The notes under the pieces: model-generated
Told to the model about the DNA's origin: nothing
The model's database searches: none
What the model saw: the letters and a program-made list of their open reading frames with translations, nothing else
Source of the DNA: Typha latifolia
Taxonomy: Eukaryota > Streptophyta > Magnoliopsida > Poales > Typhaceae
Direction of reading: 5' to 3'
DNA length: 64,000 bases
Assembly: GCA_019914945.1 (NCBI GenBank)
Contig: CM034112.1
Location: 7,842,501-7,906,500 of the forward strand
Translations under genes and position numbers: made by a program
Part shown: positions 46,297 through 57,339 of the stretch, in pieces
Layout of the letters: each line of letters begins with the position of its first letter
Position numbering within the stretch: position 1 is the first letter of the stretch

Positions 46297-47058
46297 TGAT
46301 ATGAATTGGTCGTCCATTCCCGATCAAGCTCAGATGTAGGGAAGCAATCTGCGCAGTCAAAGAAGAATATTCTCTAAATATTCCTCCGTAGTCAGAAAAT
46401 TATGAAACCAATGGTGACGTTCCATATCTTATTGATCTATTTTTCTGATATTCACGCCCTTCAAAGATTCTGGCTACACTTAGGGAGAAAATATACAATA
46501 TTGCGGTGATGGTGGAGATGACGAGTGATGGTGATAATAGTAATAAAGGTGATAATAATAATGATAGATTTTGTGGCATGTGGTGTTGAAAGGATAAGGA
46601 TGATGAGAGAGAAATTGGTCGAGATCCCAAGGAGGAGGAATGACTCGACAGTCGAGAGAGATTAGAGGTAACCGACGTCGAGATGACACACGGCTAGGGC
46701 TTGAATGAGGAAAGAAAAAAAGTTAGGGTAGAGGAGGAAGGGAAATTTTTTTAATATTCATTCATAATTCCTTAGGTTGCCATCCACATCTTCATAGGCT
46801 AATCTAACAAGCTAAACTAACAAGTAGTAACCCTAGAAATATTGCATTCTCGTCGATCGGGTTTGAAGGGGGTCGAGTGCATTCGAATGCATAATTCACG
46901 TTATCTATCGATGCGAACGTATGCAGGCATTCACAAGGGGTGTTTGAACGCAACCTCACCGTGTTCGAATGTGTCATCCAGAATCTTTAACTTTCTAAAG
47001 AAAATAACTAAAATAAAATAAGAAATATGGCCCATAGGTTGTATCCATGCACGTGATG
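46297..47058 (-). repeat. Gypsy solo LTR 1, inside the copia gag leader
   Basis: On the minus strand this matches the LTR at 59901-60745 block by block: GAACGC-rich start, a CCTATGAAGATGTGGATGGC stretch, C/T-rich centre, GATCTCGACCAATTTC, then a CATATCA end at 46297. The rightmost boundary is approximate. No internal gypsy sequence accompanies it, so it is a recombined solo LTR. Confidence 0.65.
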
Positions 47059-47664
47059 ACTCAGATGGTCCGAATCACATCAAAAATCCACTACATGCTA
47101 ATGTCAACAAATCATCTACCATTTCTAGTTGGTTAGATCCTTCAAGATCTGATATCTCAAATCCCTATTTCACCCATCACTTGGATCATCTGAGAATAGT
47201 TTTGGTCTCTAAGTCCTTGAACAGAGATAACTACTCTGGTTGGAAGAGGACTATGACTCTAGCTCTGATCTCCAAGAACAAACTTAAATTCGTCGACAGA
47301 TCAATCAAAGCTCCTCCAAAAGAAGTTGACCCTGAAGGATATGCAACTTGGTCACACTACAACTACATGGTCCATTCCTTGCTCATCAACACCCTCAATC
47401 TGGAGATTGTAGATAGCGTCATCTATTTCTACTGCTCATGAGGTATGGGAGGATCTTCATGAGCAATTCTCTCAAAGCAATGCACCCTGCATCTTTGAGA
47501 TCCAACGAGACATAACCAATCTTTGACAAGAACAGCTCTCTGTCTATGCATATTACACAAAATCGAAAAGTCTATGGGATGAGTTAGCTACCTATTTTGA
47601 CTTAATCCAAGGAGCACAAGCAAATCAACAAAAATTAATGCAATTCTTGATGGGATTGAACGAC

Positions 47665-48460
47665 ACGGATTGGCTATGGAATGATTCCTTTATGATCTGA
47701 ATTTATTGCAGGAAGTAGTCCACACAACTGAGGGCAAATATTTAGCAAATATTCTCTCATAGTTAAAAAATTATGAAACTAAGTGGAATCAATCTGTAAC
47801 TCCCTAATCTATGATTTTGTACTTATACCCTTCGCAGATTCGAACTGCACCTGGGATGAAATTACGATTTACTACGGATGATGGTGGTGGTGACGGGTGA
47901 AGTGGATGTTAGGGTTATGGTTCTTAATGGAGATGAGGGTGGATTGTCGATGTGGTTTAAGGGATAAAAATGAAAGGGAAGAAGTGATCGAGATCCCAAA
48001 GAAGAGGGAGAACTAGATAGACGAGGGAGATTAGAAATTAAGAGAGATCTTACCAACGGTAGAGGTGATAGATTGGTGAGGAGGGAGGAGGGAGATTAGG
48101 GTAGAGAGAAGATAGGGAGGTAAGAAACTAATAATCCAATAGCATAATAATTTTGATTGCCATCAACACCTTTATAAAGGCTAGCCAACAAGCCAAAATA
48201 ATAATAATTAACCCTAATTCTAGAAAATTCCCGCCGATCGCGTTCGAACGCACAAAAAGCGTTCTCTGTCGATGCGAACGCAATATAGGCGTTCGAACGC
48301 ATATTTCACGTTCTCTATTTTTGCAAACCTGATACAAGCGTTCACAAATGCGTTCGAACTCGCCCCCAGCCGCGTTCAAACGCGATCTATAGAAAATTTA
48401 TTTTAAGAAAAATAAATCACTAATGCAATAAGAAAAGACTCTAAGTAAGTGTATTAGACA
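47665..48460 (-). repeat. Gypsy solo LTR 2, inside the copia gag
   Basis: On the minus strand it begins TGTCTAATACACTTACTTAG at 48460 and matches the LTR at 59901 to near its end. It has several GCGTTCGAACGC palindromes (about 48237-48300), a TATAAAGG box near 48173 and the GATCTCGATCACTTC block. It cuts the copia gag between GLND and YNAIRGQ. The left boundary is approximate because the last bases have diverged. Confidence 0.7.
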
Positions 48461-49094
48461 AACTTATAATGCCATCCGTGGGCAAATCTTGCTGATGAAT
48501 CCACTTCCTACCATCCACTAAGCCTATGCGATAGTTGCCCAAGAGGAGAAGCAGCGACTTCTCAGTACTTCGCACGACATCTTAGAATCAAGCTCATCTA
48601 CGACTATGATTGTGAGACATGGGGGAAGACCAAATTAGCTTTCCAACAAAGGAAACTAGGTTGGCACGACGATCGCTCCTCTTATGGTGGCTAGCAGATC
48701 AGCATTGATCCCTCTCGCAAAACAATCGCGGTGAATGTCGAGGCTGGCGAACCAATCAGCCTCTCTCTCAAAGTGATCACAGTTGGCAAACTAATCACAG
48801 TTGGTAGATTGACCGCCCCTTCCCCAAAGTGACCAAGGGCAGTGCTATTTGGGCATTGGGAGAGGTAGACCCGAGTGCACTCACTATGAAGAAATGGGCC
48901 ATTGAGCCCAAACCTGTTTTGAATTAATAGGATATCCACCTGGGCGCCCAAAATAATTTCGGCCTAAGAGCAATATGAAGCCCAATCAAAACTCTACAGC
49001 TAACATGGTCTCTGTGGCTGTATCTAAGGAGAATCTGCTATCTACATTATCAAGCATGAGCAACTCCAAGCTTGCTCAAGCTTGGCTCGTTTAC

Positions 49095-49368
49095 TAAAAA
49101 GCAAGAAGGAGAATAGAGAAGTATATGCTACGAGGCTTGCATTACATATTAGCATTGCCACTATTTATACACGCAAGAATTTCTTCTATAAGGAAAGTCT
49201 ACCTATAATACAACTATCTATAATATAGCTATTGATTATGTTATACATGGTGAAATAAATCCTAATGATTAGCATCTTCCTAATATAGCTTATAGACATT
49301 TTATCCATGGAGGATTTGATTTCTTGAATCAATGTTCATTCTAATTATAGAGTATTTTTTTCCTAACA
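49095..49368 (-). repeat. Copia 3' LTR (inverted)
   Basis: On the minus strand it begins TGTTAGGAAAAAAATAC at 49368, right after a classical copia polypurine tract CTTGAGGGGGAG (about 49380-49370), and ends TTGCTTTTTA at 49095 before the GTAAA target duplicate. Length is 274 bp versus 266 for the 5' LTR. The terminal CA has become TA. Confidence 0.75.
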
Positions 49369-49379
49369 CTCCCCCTCAA

Positions 49380-52300
49380 GTTGGAGAGTGAATGTCTCTA
49401 ACTCCCAACTTGTGAACCATGAGAATGAAAGTTTCTTTTCCAAGAGCTTTGGTAAAAATATCTGCCAATTAATTTATAGAGTTCACGAATCTAGTGACGA
49501 TGGAACCATCAAGTATTTGTTCCTTACATAATGACAATCAATTTCAATATGCCGAGTGCGCTCATGGAAGACCGGATTAGCTGTTAATATGTAGCGTCGC
49601 TTTATTGTCACAATAAAGTAGGGCAAGTTCTGAATGTAGCAATCCCAAATCTTTAAGATGATACTTAAGCCAAGAAAGTCAACAAGTTCTAGTCATGGCT
49701 CGATATTATGCTTCAGTTGATGATAGAGAAACAATTTTCTAGCGCTTCGACTTCCATAAAATTAATGAAGGACCGAGACAACCTGCCCAATCAGAATTAC
49801 AAAAAGCTCATAATTTGAGATCATTTTTAGAGGAAAAGATAATCCTTGATCGGGAGCATTTTTAATATATTGAACTATACGTAAGACCGCCTCTATATGT
49901 GACTTTTTGGATTGATGCATAAACCTGCTCAATATATAAACTACATAAGTGATATCTGGTCTGGAAACAATGAGATAAATTAACTTTCCAACCAATCTTC
50001 TATAGCGGGCTGCATCTTTCAACACGTCACTTTTATTTGAGAGTTTAAGACATTTTTCCATGGGAATATTAGTGAGAGCAACCCTAATTAATCTTGCTTC
50101 CTTAACAATCCCTAAGGTATACTTGCGTTGGCAGATAAAGATACTATTGCTAGAAGTAGACACTTCAATACCCAAAAAATATTTCAAATCTCCCAAGTCT
50201 TTAATGCGAAAATGAGAACGAAGAGATTCCTTAAGTGTAGCATTATTCAGAGGATTATTTTCAATAATTAGTATGTCATGAACATAGATCAATAGGGCAG
50301 TGAAAGAATTACCATATTTCTTAGTAAATAAAGAATAAACAACTTTGGATTGTACATATACCTAGCTAATTGAATAGCTTCTGAAAATCTTGCAAACCAC
50401 TACCGAGATGCTTGTTTTAGACCATATAGTGATTTGTGTAGATTGTATACCATGTTGTCCTCCCCTTGTCTATAAAGCCCAGCGAAGGAGACATATAAAT
50501 CTCTTCTTCAAGTGTACCATGGAGAAAGGCATTTTTGACATCAGGTTGGTGAAGGGACCAACCTCTTGCTACTACTAAAGCTAGAAGACATCTGATAGAG
50601 ACTATCATGGTAGTGGGAGAAAAAGTTTCTTGATAGTCGACACCTTCTTGTTGTGTGAAGCCTTTCATAACTAGTTGTGCTTTGTATTGGTCATTTGGGC
50701 CATCAACCTTGTGTTTGATTTTGTAGACCCAACGATAATCAATAGGTTTTTTTACCGGCAGTGCAGTCCATGTGCCATTTTCTTCAAGAGTCTATAATTC
50801 ATTTTGCATTGCTTCCTACCATTTAGGTGAAGTCGTAGCCTTGATGTAGGATCGAGGCTCTATAGTGGCACTAATTTGAGCAATAAAAGCTTGATGGTGT
50901 GGTAAATATCTATGGTTGGAAAGATGGTTTGAAAGAGGATACCTTGTGCCTTTGGTCGGACTTGAATGGAGAAAGAATGATGGTTGGGATAGAGAGAGCA
51001 AGATCTGATTGCATTGGTAGTCTTGTAGCCGAAGTGGTGGAGCCCGAACACAGGATAAGCGACGAAGAGTGGTGGTGTTAGTATCGATCTGTAGTGGTGC
51101 CTGCAGTGGAGACGACGATGTCGAGGCAGGCTTGATGAAGAAGGAATCAGAGTTTGGTGGTGAGGAATTAGGGTTGGGTGGTGAAGATGCAATAGGGATT
51201 TCGACTAAGGGATGGAGATAGCGATTGGGGTTGTGGGTATAGACTCGTAAGGGTGGAGAAGAAGGGTTAGAGGAGATAGGGCTTGGGCTTGGATTGTTGG
51301 TTAAGGGTTCAGGTTTTGGTTGTTTGATGATAATGGGCTTTGGCTTGGATCTAAGATTGGTAATGGAATTGGGCCAAAATTGTGATCCAATGGAGGAATG
51401 GAGTGAGTAGAATTGTTAGAAGCATATGGAAAAATATTTTCATAAAAAACAACATCTCTCCTAGTAAAATATCGTTGATTCGCAAGATCAAATAATTTAT
51501 AGGCATTTTAACCAAGAGGGTAACCAATAAAAACACATTTAATAACGCGATGAGAGAATTTATGTATGATACGAGGATTCGTAGCGTATGCCAAACAATC
51601 AATAGTTTGAAGATGGGAGAAAAAATGAGATGTATTATAAAGGCGTTCAAATAGAGTTTGGAAGGAAAGAATTGGAGATGGAAGACGATTAAACAGTAGA
51701 TAATACGCATTTGCCCCAAAAATGAGTAAGAAGATTAGCATAAAACATTAAGGCACATGCAACTTGTAAAATATGATGGTGTTTTCGTTCCGCAGCCCTA
51801 TTTTGTTGGGGCGTATAAACATAAGAATGTTGAAAAATAATACTTTTTTCTTTAAAAAAAGGGTTGAAGAGAAAGAAACTCAACACCATTGTCACTACGA
51901 AATTATTTGATGTGAGAGCAAAATTGTGTGACAACAAAATTAAAAAATTGTTTTAAAAGTGATTGAGTTTCACCTTCTTGTCTCATCCCAAGTAAAGCGT
52001 GTGTAGTCGTCAACAACTGCAAGAAAATAAAAATCGCCAAAAATTAAAATTGTTTATAAGGACCTCATATGTCACAATGAATAAGATCAAAACCAAATTT
52101 TGTTGAAAGTGAATTAATACCAAAAGGTAGACAGCTTTGTTTTGCCAAAAGACATATTTGACAATCTTTACTCAAATTAACGGAAATATTCAAAAAAAAT
52201 TTAGCAATGAGGGCAAGACGAGATGGTGAAATATGACCTGAACTATTATGCTAAAGGTTAGTGGTAGAAGAGATGTGATTACAAGTTACTTGGTTGTTAG

Positions 52301-52695
52301 AGGTGGAAGTGGACTTAATTAATAGTTTCTTCGTTGCTAGTACCACCAAATAGTATAGACTGTTGCGCTCCTTACCCAAACCAATAATCTTCTTCGTGTC
52401 CAGATCCTACAAAACACACCAATAAGGAAAAAAGTTACACAACAATTTAGTCCTCTTATTAGTCGACTAACAGACATCAAATCGACCTTGAACTTGGGCA
52501 CACAAAGTACATCATATAAATAGAAGGCGGAATTTAAATGTATCGACCCTTTTGCAATAATATCATCCTTTTCTCTACTGGGTAACAATACAGGAGGCAT
52601 TGAGCATTCTCTAGCTTCATGTAATGTTAATTCCAGAGATGATATTATGTGGTTTGATGCACCACTATTAATAATTCACCAATTAAAGAAAAGTT
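49380..52695 (-). pseudogene. Copia pol: protease, pre-integrase, integrase, RT, RNase H (decayed)
   Basis: In minus-strand order: protease INSGASNHI (about 52670-52640; the catalytic Asp of the usual DSGA is Asn); YLYDVLCVPKFKVDLMSVSRL (about 52520-52460); integrase with YTPQQNRAAERKHHHI and a following HFWGKCV (about 51830-51710), then HRVIKCVFIGYPLG (about 51550-51510). RT entry follows with GVDYQETFSPTTM and DVKNAFLHGTLEEEIYMSP (about 50640-50480). RT core MIYVHDILII (from 50292) replaces the usual YVDD-type motif with YVHD, then GDLKYFLGIEVS, AARYRRLVGKLIYL, and RNase H text to the polypurine tract. Multiple stops and frameshifts make it inactive. Confidence 0.8.
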
Positions 52696-53395
52696 TAGAC
52701 AAAATCAGCTTGAAAATAATTTCGAGTCAAAATTATTTGTTTAGACTTGGCTCACTTGATCTCAAGCCGAGCTTGAGCCGAATAAATTTGAGCCCAAGCC
52801 AAGCTTGAGCTAGAAACGAGCCAAGAAAAGAGAAGAGACGAAAGAGAAAAGAGAAGAGAGAGGTTAGCGTTGGCCTATTTGCTCTCGTTGGCATCATCCT
52901 AATCCAAAGTGAGAGAGAAGGAAGGTGGGAGAATGACGGGAGATGAAAGGAGAAGTGAAGCAAGAGTATGAGGAGAGATGAGAGGGTAAGAAATTGAGAG
53001 AGGGAGGGAGAAAGAGAAGAGTTACTAGGGGAATAGTGATGAGAGGAGGGTTTGGTGGCTGTCGGCGACGATGCTGCCATGGTGGTCTGCATTTTGGATT
53101 TTGAGTTGAAGAAGAGTGAAACGAGATGGGAAGGAGAATACTATGAGTTTATCAGAGGGGGAAAAGAGAAGATAAATAAAATAAGAAGAGAAAAATATAA
53201 GTACTTCATACTTGAGTGGCTAGCAAAATGAGATGGAATGAGAGAAGAAGATTTGGGATAAGTCATAGCCTCATTGTGAAAAGAAGGAAGTACCTAAAAT
53301 GGTTGGGGATAAAAATAAATAGATAAGCATAAACTATTAAAATAAAGCTGACTAAAATTATAGTCATCAAAGTCCAACTACTATAACTCTTATAA

Positions 53396-53439
<44 letters not shown>

Positions 53440-53879
53440 CTTTGAGCTTTTTGAGCCTAACCTAAGTGCCAGCATGTGTTTGGGCTCAGCTCGAGATTTA
53501 TTTTGAGCCAACAATTGTGTATTAGGCTCGGCTCATTTATATACGAGCCAAGCCCGAGTCGAGTTGTAGTTGAGCCGAGCTCAAGTTGCTAATTTATTTT
53601 GAAAAGCTCTACTAGATGATGAAATTTTCTAATAGGCAACAAGTGTACTTCTTTTCTACTTTATAAAAATATTGGAATATACTACACTCATGAATAAAAT
53701 GAAAATCATAAATAATATATGCAAAATGTTGTACACATAAGAAGAAAAAAAAGGTTTACATAATGACATGCTTTCCTTGATTTATATAGACAAAACTATA
53801 GTACAATGTGTTGTCAGCCAATTTTTTTTTTAAAATATAATAATTTATTAAAAATAAGTATGTAAGATATCATATATTA

Positions 53880-54270
53880 CTTGAATTAAGCGAATTGAAC
53901 CACTAGACGAGGAAGAATATGCACCCTCCTCATTTGGTTCGTCAGGATTAGGATGTTCAACATCAGCCAAATTTGATTCGTCAAGATTTGTGTTGAGAAA
54001 TATCCTATGTTTAAAAAGAATATGTCATAATTTTACAACTCACTCTTTGAAGCAAACAACATATGTAAAGTAAAAATATGTATCTCATTATCAAATTCAA
54101 ATAGTATATTATCAATTTGGTCAATATAAGCGGACATCTTCATTAATGTTTTTATTTCAATCAACTCACATTCAAGAAAATCCACTCTTTCTCATAGTGT
54201 ATGACTTTCTTCTATAGCTTTTTCTACAATATATCAAGGTGAAGGTACACTTCGTGTTACATCCTTAAAG
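53880..54270 (-). pseudogene. Possible decayed transposon-derived coding remnant
   Basis: The minus strand has two coding-like stretches: EESHTL followed by ERVDFLECELIEIKTLMKM, reading like a coiled coil, and nearer 53900 LADVEHPNPDEPNEEGAYSS. They are separated by an intron-like gap with an ATAG|G acceptor-like site. Composition recalls the C-terminal coiled coils of plant CACTA-associated proteins. There is no diagnostic motif. The rest of 53620-55080 is AT-rich; near 54890-54960 there is a partial copy of the GAGCATCTCC-type MITE. Confidence 0.25.
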
Positions 54271-55240
54271 CTGAGCCTCAAATCTAGTCCACAAATATGG
54301 TCGTTCTTTCAGCGCCAAGAGAATAAATGTTATTATGATTTTTCTCTTTTTTCACACCCTCTAATTGGCTAGCAGCTAATTTTTCTAATAATTAACATCT
54401 AATGTTAATTAGCTTCGTTAATAAGTTTTTAACAAAAAGACTAATGTTAATTGGTCAAGACCTTTAAAACTAATCTAATTTTAAATTATTTTAGAGTTAT
54501 ATTGAATTTTTAATTTTTAAATTAAGCAATAAATATATTTTAGTTTTAATTCTAAAACTATTTAATCTTAATGTTATTTTGGCTTAGTTGGTTTGAGGTT
54601 AAGATCCGAACTTGATTAGTTAGTCTCATTTTAGTCTTAATTTTTAGAAGAGTAAACTTAGTCAGGTATTAAAAAAAAATTTAGTTATTGAACTAGATTA
54701 GTCCTTGAACAAAATTAGGAGACCCTTCTCTGAACTCAAACCAAACGGGTTACCAACCATATAATTTTTTATTAAAGATAAATTAATATTACAAACTTTT
54801 ACTAGTTATTTTAATATAGTATAAAAATATCATATTATTTAATAAATAAAAAATCAAAATAGAAAAACTGCATCGCACTCTAAAACTAATGCATCAAGCT
54901 CTTAAAGGGAATACGCTCAGTATTTGGATCTTTGGAGCCATTGGAAATGCACTAAATAGGGTGTTAAAATGCAAACTTCTCTATAAACAAAATCTACGAA
55001 TCAAATTATGTGACTCTCAAATTATCCACGAATGACGATTAACGAAGTGGGCCCCATCGGATCTTAAAACAAGATCTGGGATATGCCCAAACACCATCTC
55101 ACCGTCCAATCCATATAATAAGTTCCGGGACAAATACACTAATCCAACGGCCGTAGACGTCTCTTGGTACATTCCAGGCGTCAGGCCACGACCCATTCTG
55201 CATACGTGTCAAGATCTCAACCTCTTGAGGGTACCCTCTC

Positions 55241-55260
55241 AGGTACATCGAACCTAGACG
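55241..55260 (+). promoter_or_regulatory. UPE-box (sulfur-deficiency element) upstream of the LSU gene
   Basis: The 20-mer AGGTACATCGAACCTAGACG matches the published UPE-box consensus AGRTWCATTGAAYCTRGACR, as I recall it, at 19 of 20 positions; only position 9 (C for T) differs. UPE-boxes were defined in the tobacco UP9 promoter, itself an LSU-family gene, and are bound by SLIM1/EIL-type factors under sulfur shortage. It lies 236 bases upstream of the ATG on the sense strand. Confidence 0.7.
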
Positions 55261-55450
55261 CCTTTCCGTCGCTCCTCTCTCCAAATGAATGCCGATCGCC
55301 TCCAAGGTTTCACACAATCGGTTACTACTACAGCCTACGATTTACTGAGTTTCCGACAATCGACCTTGCATACGATCGTTTTTTAACTCCATCAAAATCC
55401 CATAAAAAGCGGAGCTACGCCGATCCTCCAATCCACACAACGCAACGAAA

Positions 55451-55459
55451 TATTTATAA
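55451..55459 (+). promoter_or_regulatory. TATA-like element of the LSU gene
   Basis: TATTTATAA starts 46 bases before the ATG. If used, transcription would start near 55480 and the leader would be very short. CATAAAAAG at about 55400 is an alternative giving a leader of roughly 65 bases. Confidence 0.35.
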
Positions 55460-55496
55460 TTTAAAAGCAATTCTTACCAATCCGAGATCTTTATCC

Positions 55497-55865
55497 ATGG
55501 CTCCGAGCATGTCGATCGCCTTCTTCTCCGCCGATCCGGTCGCCGGGAAGCGGCGGCCATTGGCAGCGGCGGAGGAGCTGAGGCGGAGGAACGAGGAGTT
55601 GGAGAAGGAGGTGAGGGAGGCGACGGCGAGGGAGGAGGCGACGAGGGTGGAGTTGGAGAAGACGAGGGAGAGGCTTCGAGCGGTGGAGGAGGCGGAGGAG
55701 CGGCTCTCCGCGCAGCTCGGCGATTTCGAGGCGGAGGCGGTGGTCCAGGCGAGGGAGTACAGGATCCAAGTCAAGGCGCTCGTGGAGGAGCTCGCCAGGG
55801 CGAGGAGGATGCTTGGCTGCGATGCCGGCGAGATCTCGATCGGAGAGGAATGGATTGGAAGATGA
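55497..55865 (+). CDS. LSU: RESPONSE TO LOW SULFUR (LSU)-family protein
   Basis: An intronless ORF of 122 residues with ATG in TCCATGG context. After a 24-residue N-terminus, ELRRRNEELEKEVREA starts a continuous heptad-rich coiled coil to about residue 105, containing the family block EEAEERLSAQLGDFEAEAV followed by QAREY. LSU proteins of Arabidopsis are about 94 residues with AEEAEERLCSQLAELEAE at the same place, so the match is good; the N- and C-terminal extensions are longer here. LSU proteins are small coiled-coil hubs strongly induced by sulfur deficiency, acting in sulfate-assimilation and stress networks through protein contacts. The codons are extremely GC-rich next to AT-rich flanks, as in monocot single-exon genes. 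The UPE-box at 55241 and the TATA-like site fit a sulfur-responsive promoter. Function is by family; no frame damage is seen. Confidence 0.88.
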   Translation: MAPSMSIAFFSADPVAGKRRPLAAAEELRRRNEELEKEVREATAREEATRVELEKTRERLRAVEEAEERLSAQLGDFEAEAVVQAREYRIQVKALVEELARARRMLGCDAGEISIGEEWIGR

Positions 55866-56780
55866 TACTTTTTGTTACGGACTGATGTTAAAGTGAATTG
55901 GGAGAGAAAGAAATTAAAAGAGTATGATACTTTAATTTGGCATCGAAAACTTTTCCTTCATATATTTTTGATTCTTTGATTTTAATTTGATCGCCTTCGA
56001 AAATCGAAAAATGCGCGGGTTCTACGTGAATTCGCGCCCAAATAGAGTGGGCCCATGAATTTATGACAATAAATAATCGTAATAGTTGAGGATGTTTATA
56101 CAACTGAAATACGCCTTTGATGATTGGAGAAGTCGGGTTGTTGCGCGGATGGGAAGTAAATCTTTGCCATAGGACGATTTAGGACCTTTAAATTATTGTC
56201 GAATTTATACATTTATATTCTTATTTATTTGGGGGGGAAATTACAGTTTAACCCCCTACTGTTAGGCTAAATTTCACGATGCCCTCCAATTGTTTGAATT
56301 TAATGCCGTTCACTCTCTCGTTGACAGAATGCTAAATTGACCAAATTCTCCCTATATTTTAAGTCATGGGTTGTGAAAAGTTCTCTTTCCAATTTTTTTT
56401 TTCTCTTTTACTACTTATATTTCATCCTCTACAGATTTAGCATTCAAGTTCTTTGATAAAATAGGTATTTTTCCTAAAATATGTATTACAGATTTTAACT
56501 CCGTAACGGATTCTTCTAAAATATACTTGTTTGAGTTGTGTGGTCCCTACTGTTGTACATCTTGACATCCAATCTTTGTGCGCACAGTTGGATTTTCTAC
56601 AATATTATAATAATAGATTTCATAATGAATATAACTTTAAAGGATACCCCTAATTATTGTGGTCCCCAATGAGTGCACATACTTTACATAATATGCTTTA
56701 TGTTGTTAGTTTGTTCCCTAGGATTTTAATAGTGGCTTGTTGTACATTTTATTACTGCTGTCATCCCCTTTAATTGTAAT
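55866..56780. other. 3' flank of the LSU gene and unassigned DNA
   Basis: It should contain the LSU 3' UTR. Around 56235-56345 the text TTTAACCCCCTACTGTTAGGC with following GTTGACAGAATGCTAAATTG resembles one arm of the Mutator-type MITE class at 25409, but no opposite arm was found. No gene is seen. Confidence 0.3.
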
Positions 56781-56821
56781 AATGCAGTTATTAATAGTCG
56801 CCCTAATTTATATATATTGAC

Positions 56822-57025
56822 ATGAAGGTAAACGGTGAAGCCACTCGTGCAATGGTTGACACCGGCGCAACCCACAACTTTATGTTGCTTATGGATGCCA
56901 AATGGCTTGGCCTTAAACTAAAAAAAGATGATAGTTGTGTGAAGATTATAAACTCTAAGTCTTGCTCTGTCTTAAGTATGGTAAAAGATGTTGAAATCCA
57001 ACTTGACAAACGGACATTATGGTGA
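56822..57025 (+). pseudogene. Ty3/gypsy aspartic protease fragment
   Basis: A 67-codon frame with VDTGATHNFM and later WLGLKLKKD, the retroviral-type protease (RVP_2) of plant gypsy elements with the catalytic DTG intact. Text decays beyond a stop at 57023. RT is not recognisable downstream. It is an isolated scrap of an old element. Confidence 0.7.
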
Positions 57026-57339
57026 CAAACCTTAATAACTTTCAATTGATGTTTTAGTTACATATCATAAGGAATTCGAACAACTACTTCAAATACTCTT
57101 TGTAAAAGAAAGAGCTTGAAGAACTTAGCAGGCAGCACCCTATTCGGAGTATCTAATGGAATTTTTTATTATTGTCGAAGTCATGTCAATGCCATATCTT
57201 GGAGTGGTGAAGATTTTGGACAAAGATATGTTATATGTTATGCAGACTAACAAATGTCAAAATGCATAAGACACTAATGACAATAAACAATAAGGGCACA
57301 ACTAAAGAACTACAAACGCGAGACCAAGTCAGTCGCACA

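Larger units (their letters stand above)
46210..49060 (+). pseudogene. Copia gag, interrupted by two gypsy solo LTRs
   Basis: Pieces lie at about 46275-46296, 47070-47660 and 48465-49055. The middle part (frame at 47181) reads LNRDNYSGWKRTMTLAL and WSHYNYMVHSLLINTLNLEI, the N-terminal DUF4219/UBN2-type gag of plant copia elements. The last part has QILLMNPLPT and EEKQRLLS. Its zinc knuckle CTHYEEMGHxAQTC, followed by LIGYPPGRPK, has lost its second Cys and contains a stop in place of one residue. Reading jumps directly from the second to the third part across the solo LTR at the GLNDT joint. It is non-functional. Confidence 0.75.
45929..52695. mobile_element. Ty1/copia element nested in hAT element C, with inverted pol-3' LTR half
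   Basis: The 5' LTR (45929-46194), primer-binding site and gag are on the plus strand. From 49095 to about 52695 the minus strand carries 3' LTR, polypurine tract, RNase H, RT, integrase and protease. Reversing that half restores the copia order. The insertion duplicated GTAAA: it stands at 45924-45928 before the 5' LTR, and in inverted form TTTAC at 49090-49094 beside the 3' LTR. The next bases there (CGAGCC on the complement) continue element C. Hence one insertion followed by inversion, not two insertions. Two gypsy solo LTRs interrupt gag. All coding parts are broken. Confidence 0.7.
45916..53611. mobile_element. hAT-type element C, split by a copia insertion (8-bp TSD CTAGATGA)
   Basis: CTAGATGA occurs at 45908-45915 and 53612-53619. 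The left tip TAAGGGATGTAAA (45916-45928) is interrupted after 13 bases by a copia LTR. The right tip, read on the complement, is TAGAGCTTTTCAAAATAAAT, the same as the left tip of element A. The rest of the element lies at about 52700-53611: GAGCC-rich subterminal parts around a purine-rich interior. A short part of its left side (about 49060-49089) is now inverted next to the copia 3' LTR. It is non-autonomous. Confidence 0.75.

Noticed and set aside
47665..48460. Pairing solo LTR 2 with solo LTR 1 as the two LTRs of one element
   Set aside because: The sequence between them is copia gag in the opposite orientation, continuous in meaning with gag on both sides, not gypsy interior.
55454..55774. 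Minus-strand frames of 92 and 106 codons opposite the LSU ORF
   Set aside because: Antisense reading of GC-rich coiled-coil codons; the plus frame matches the LSU family and these match nothing.
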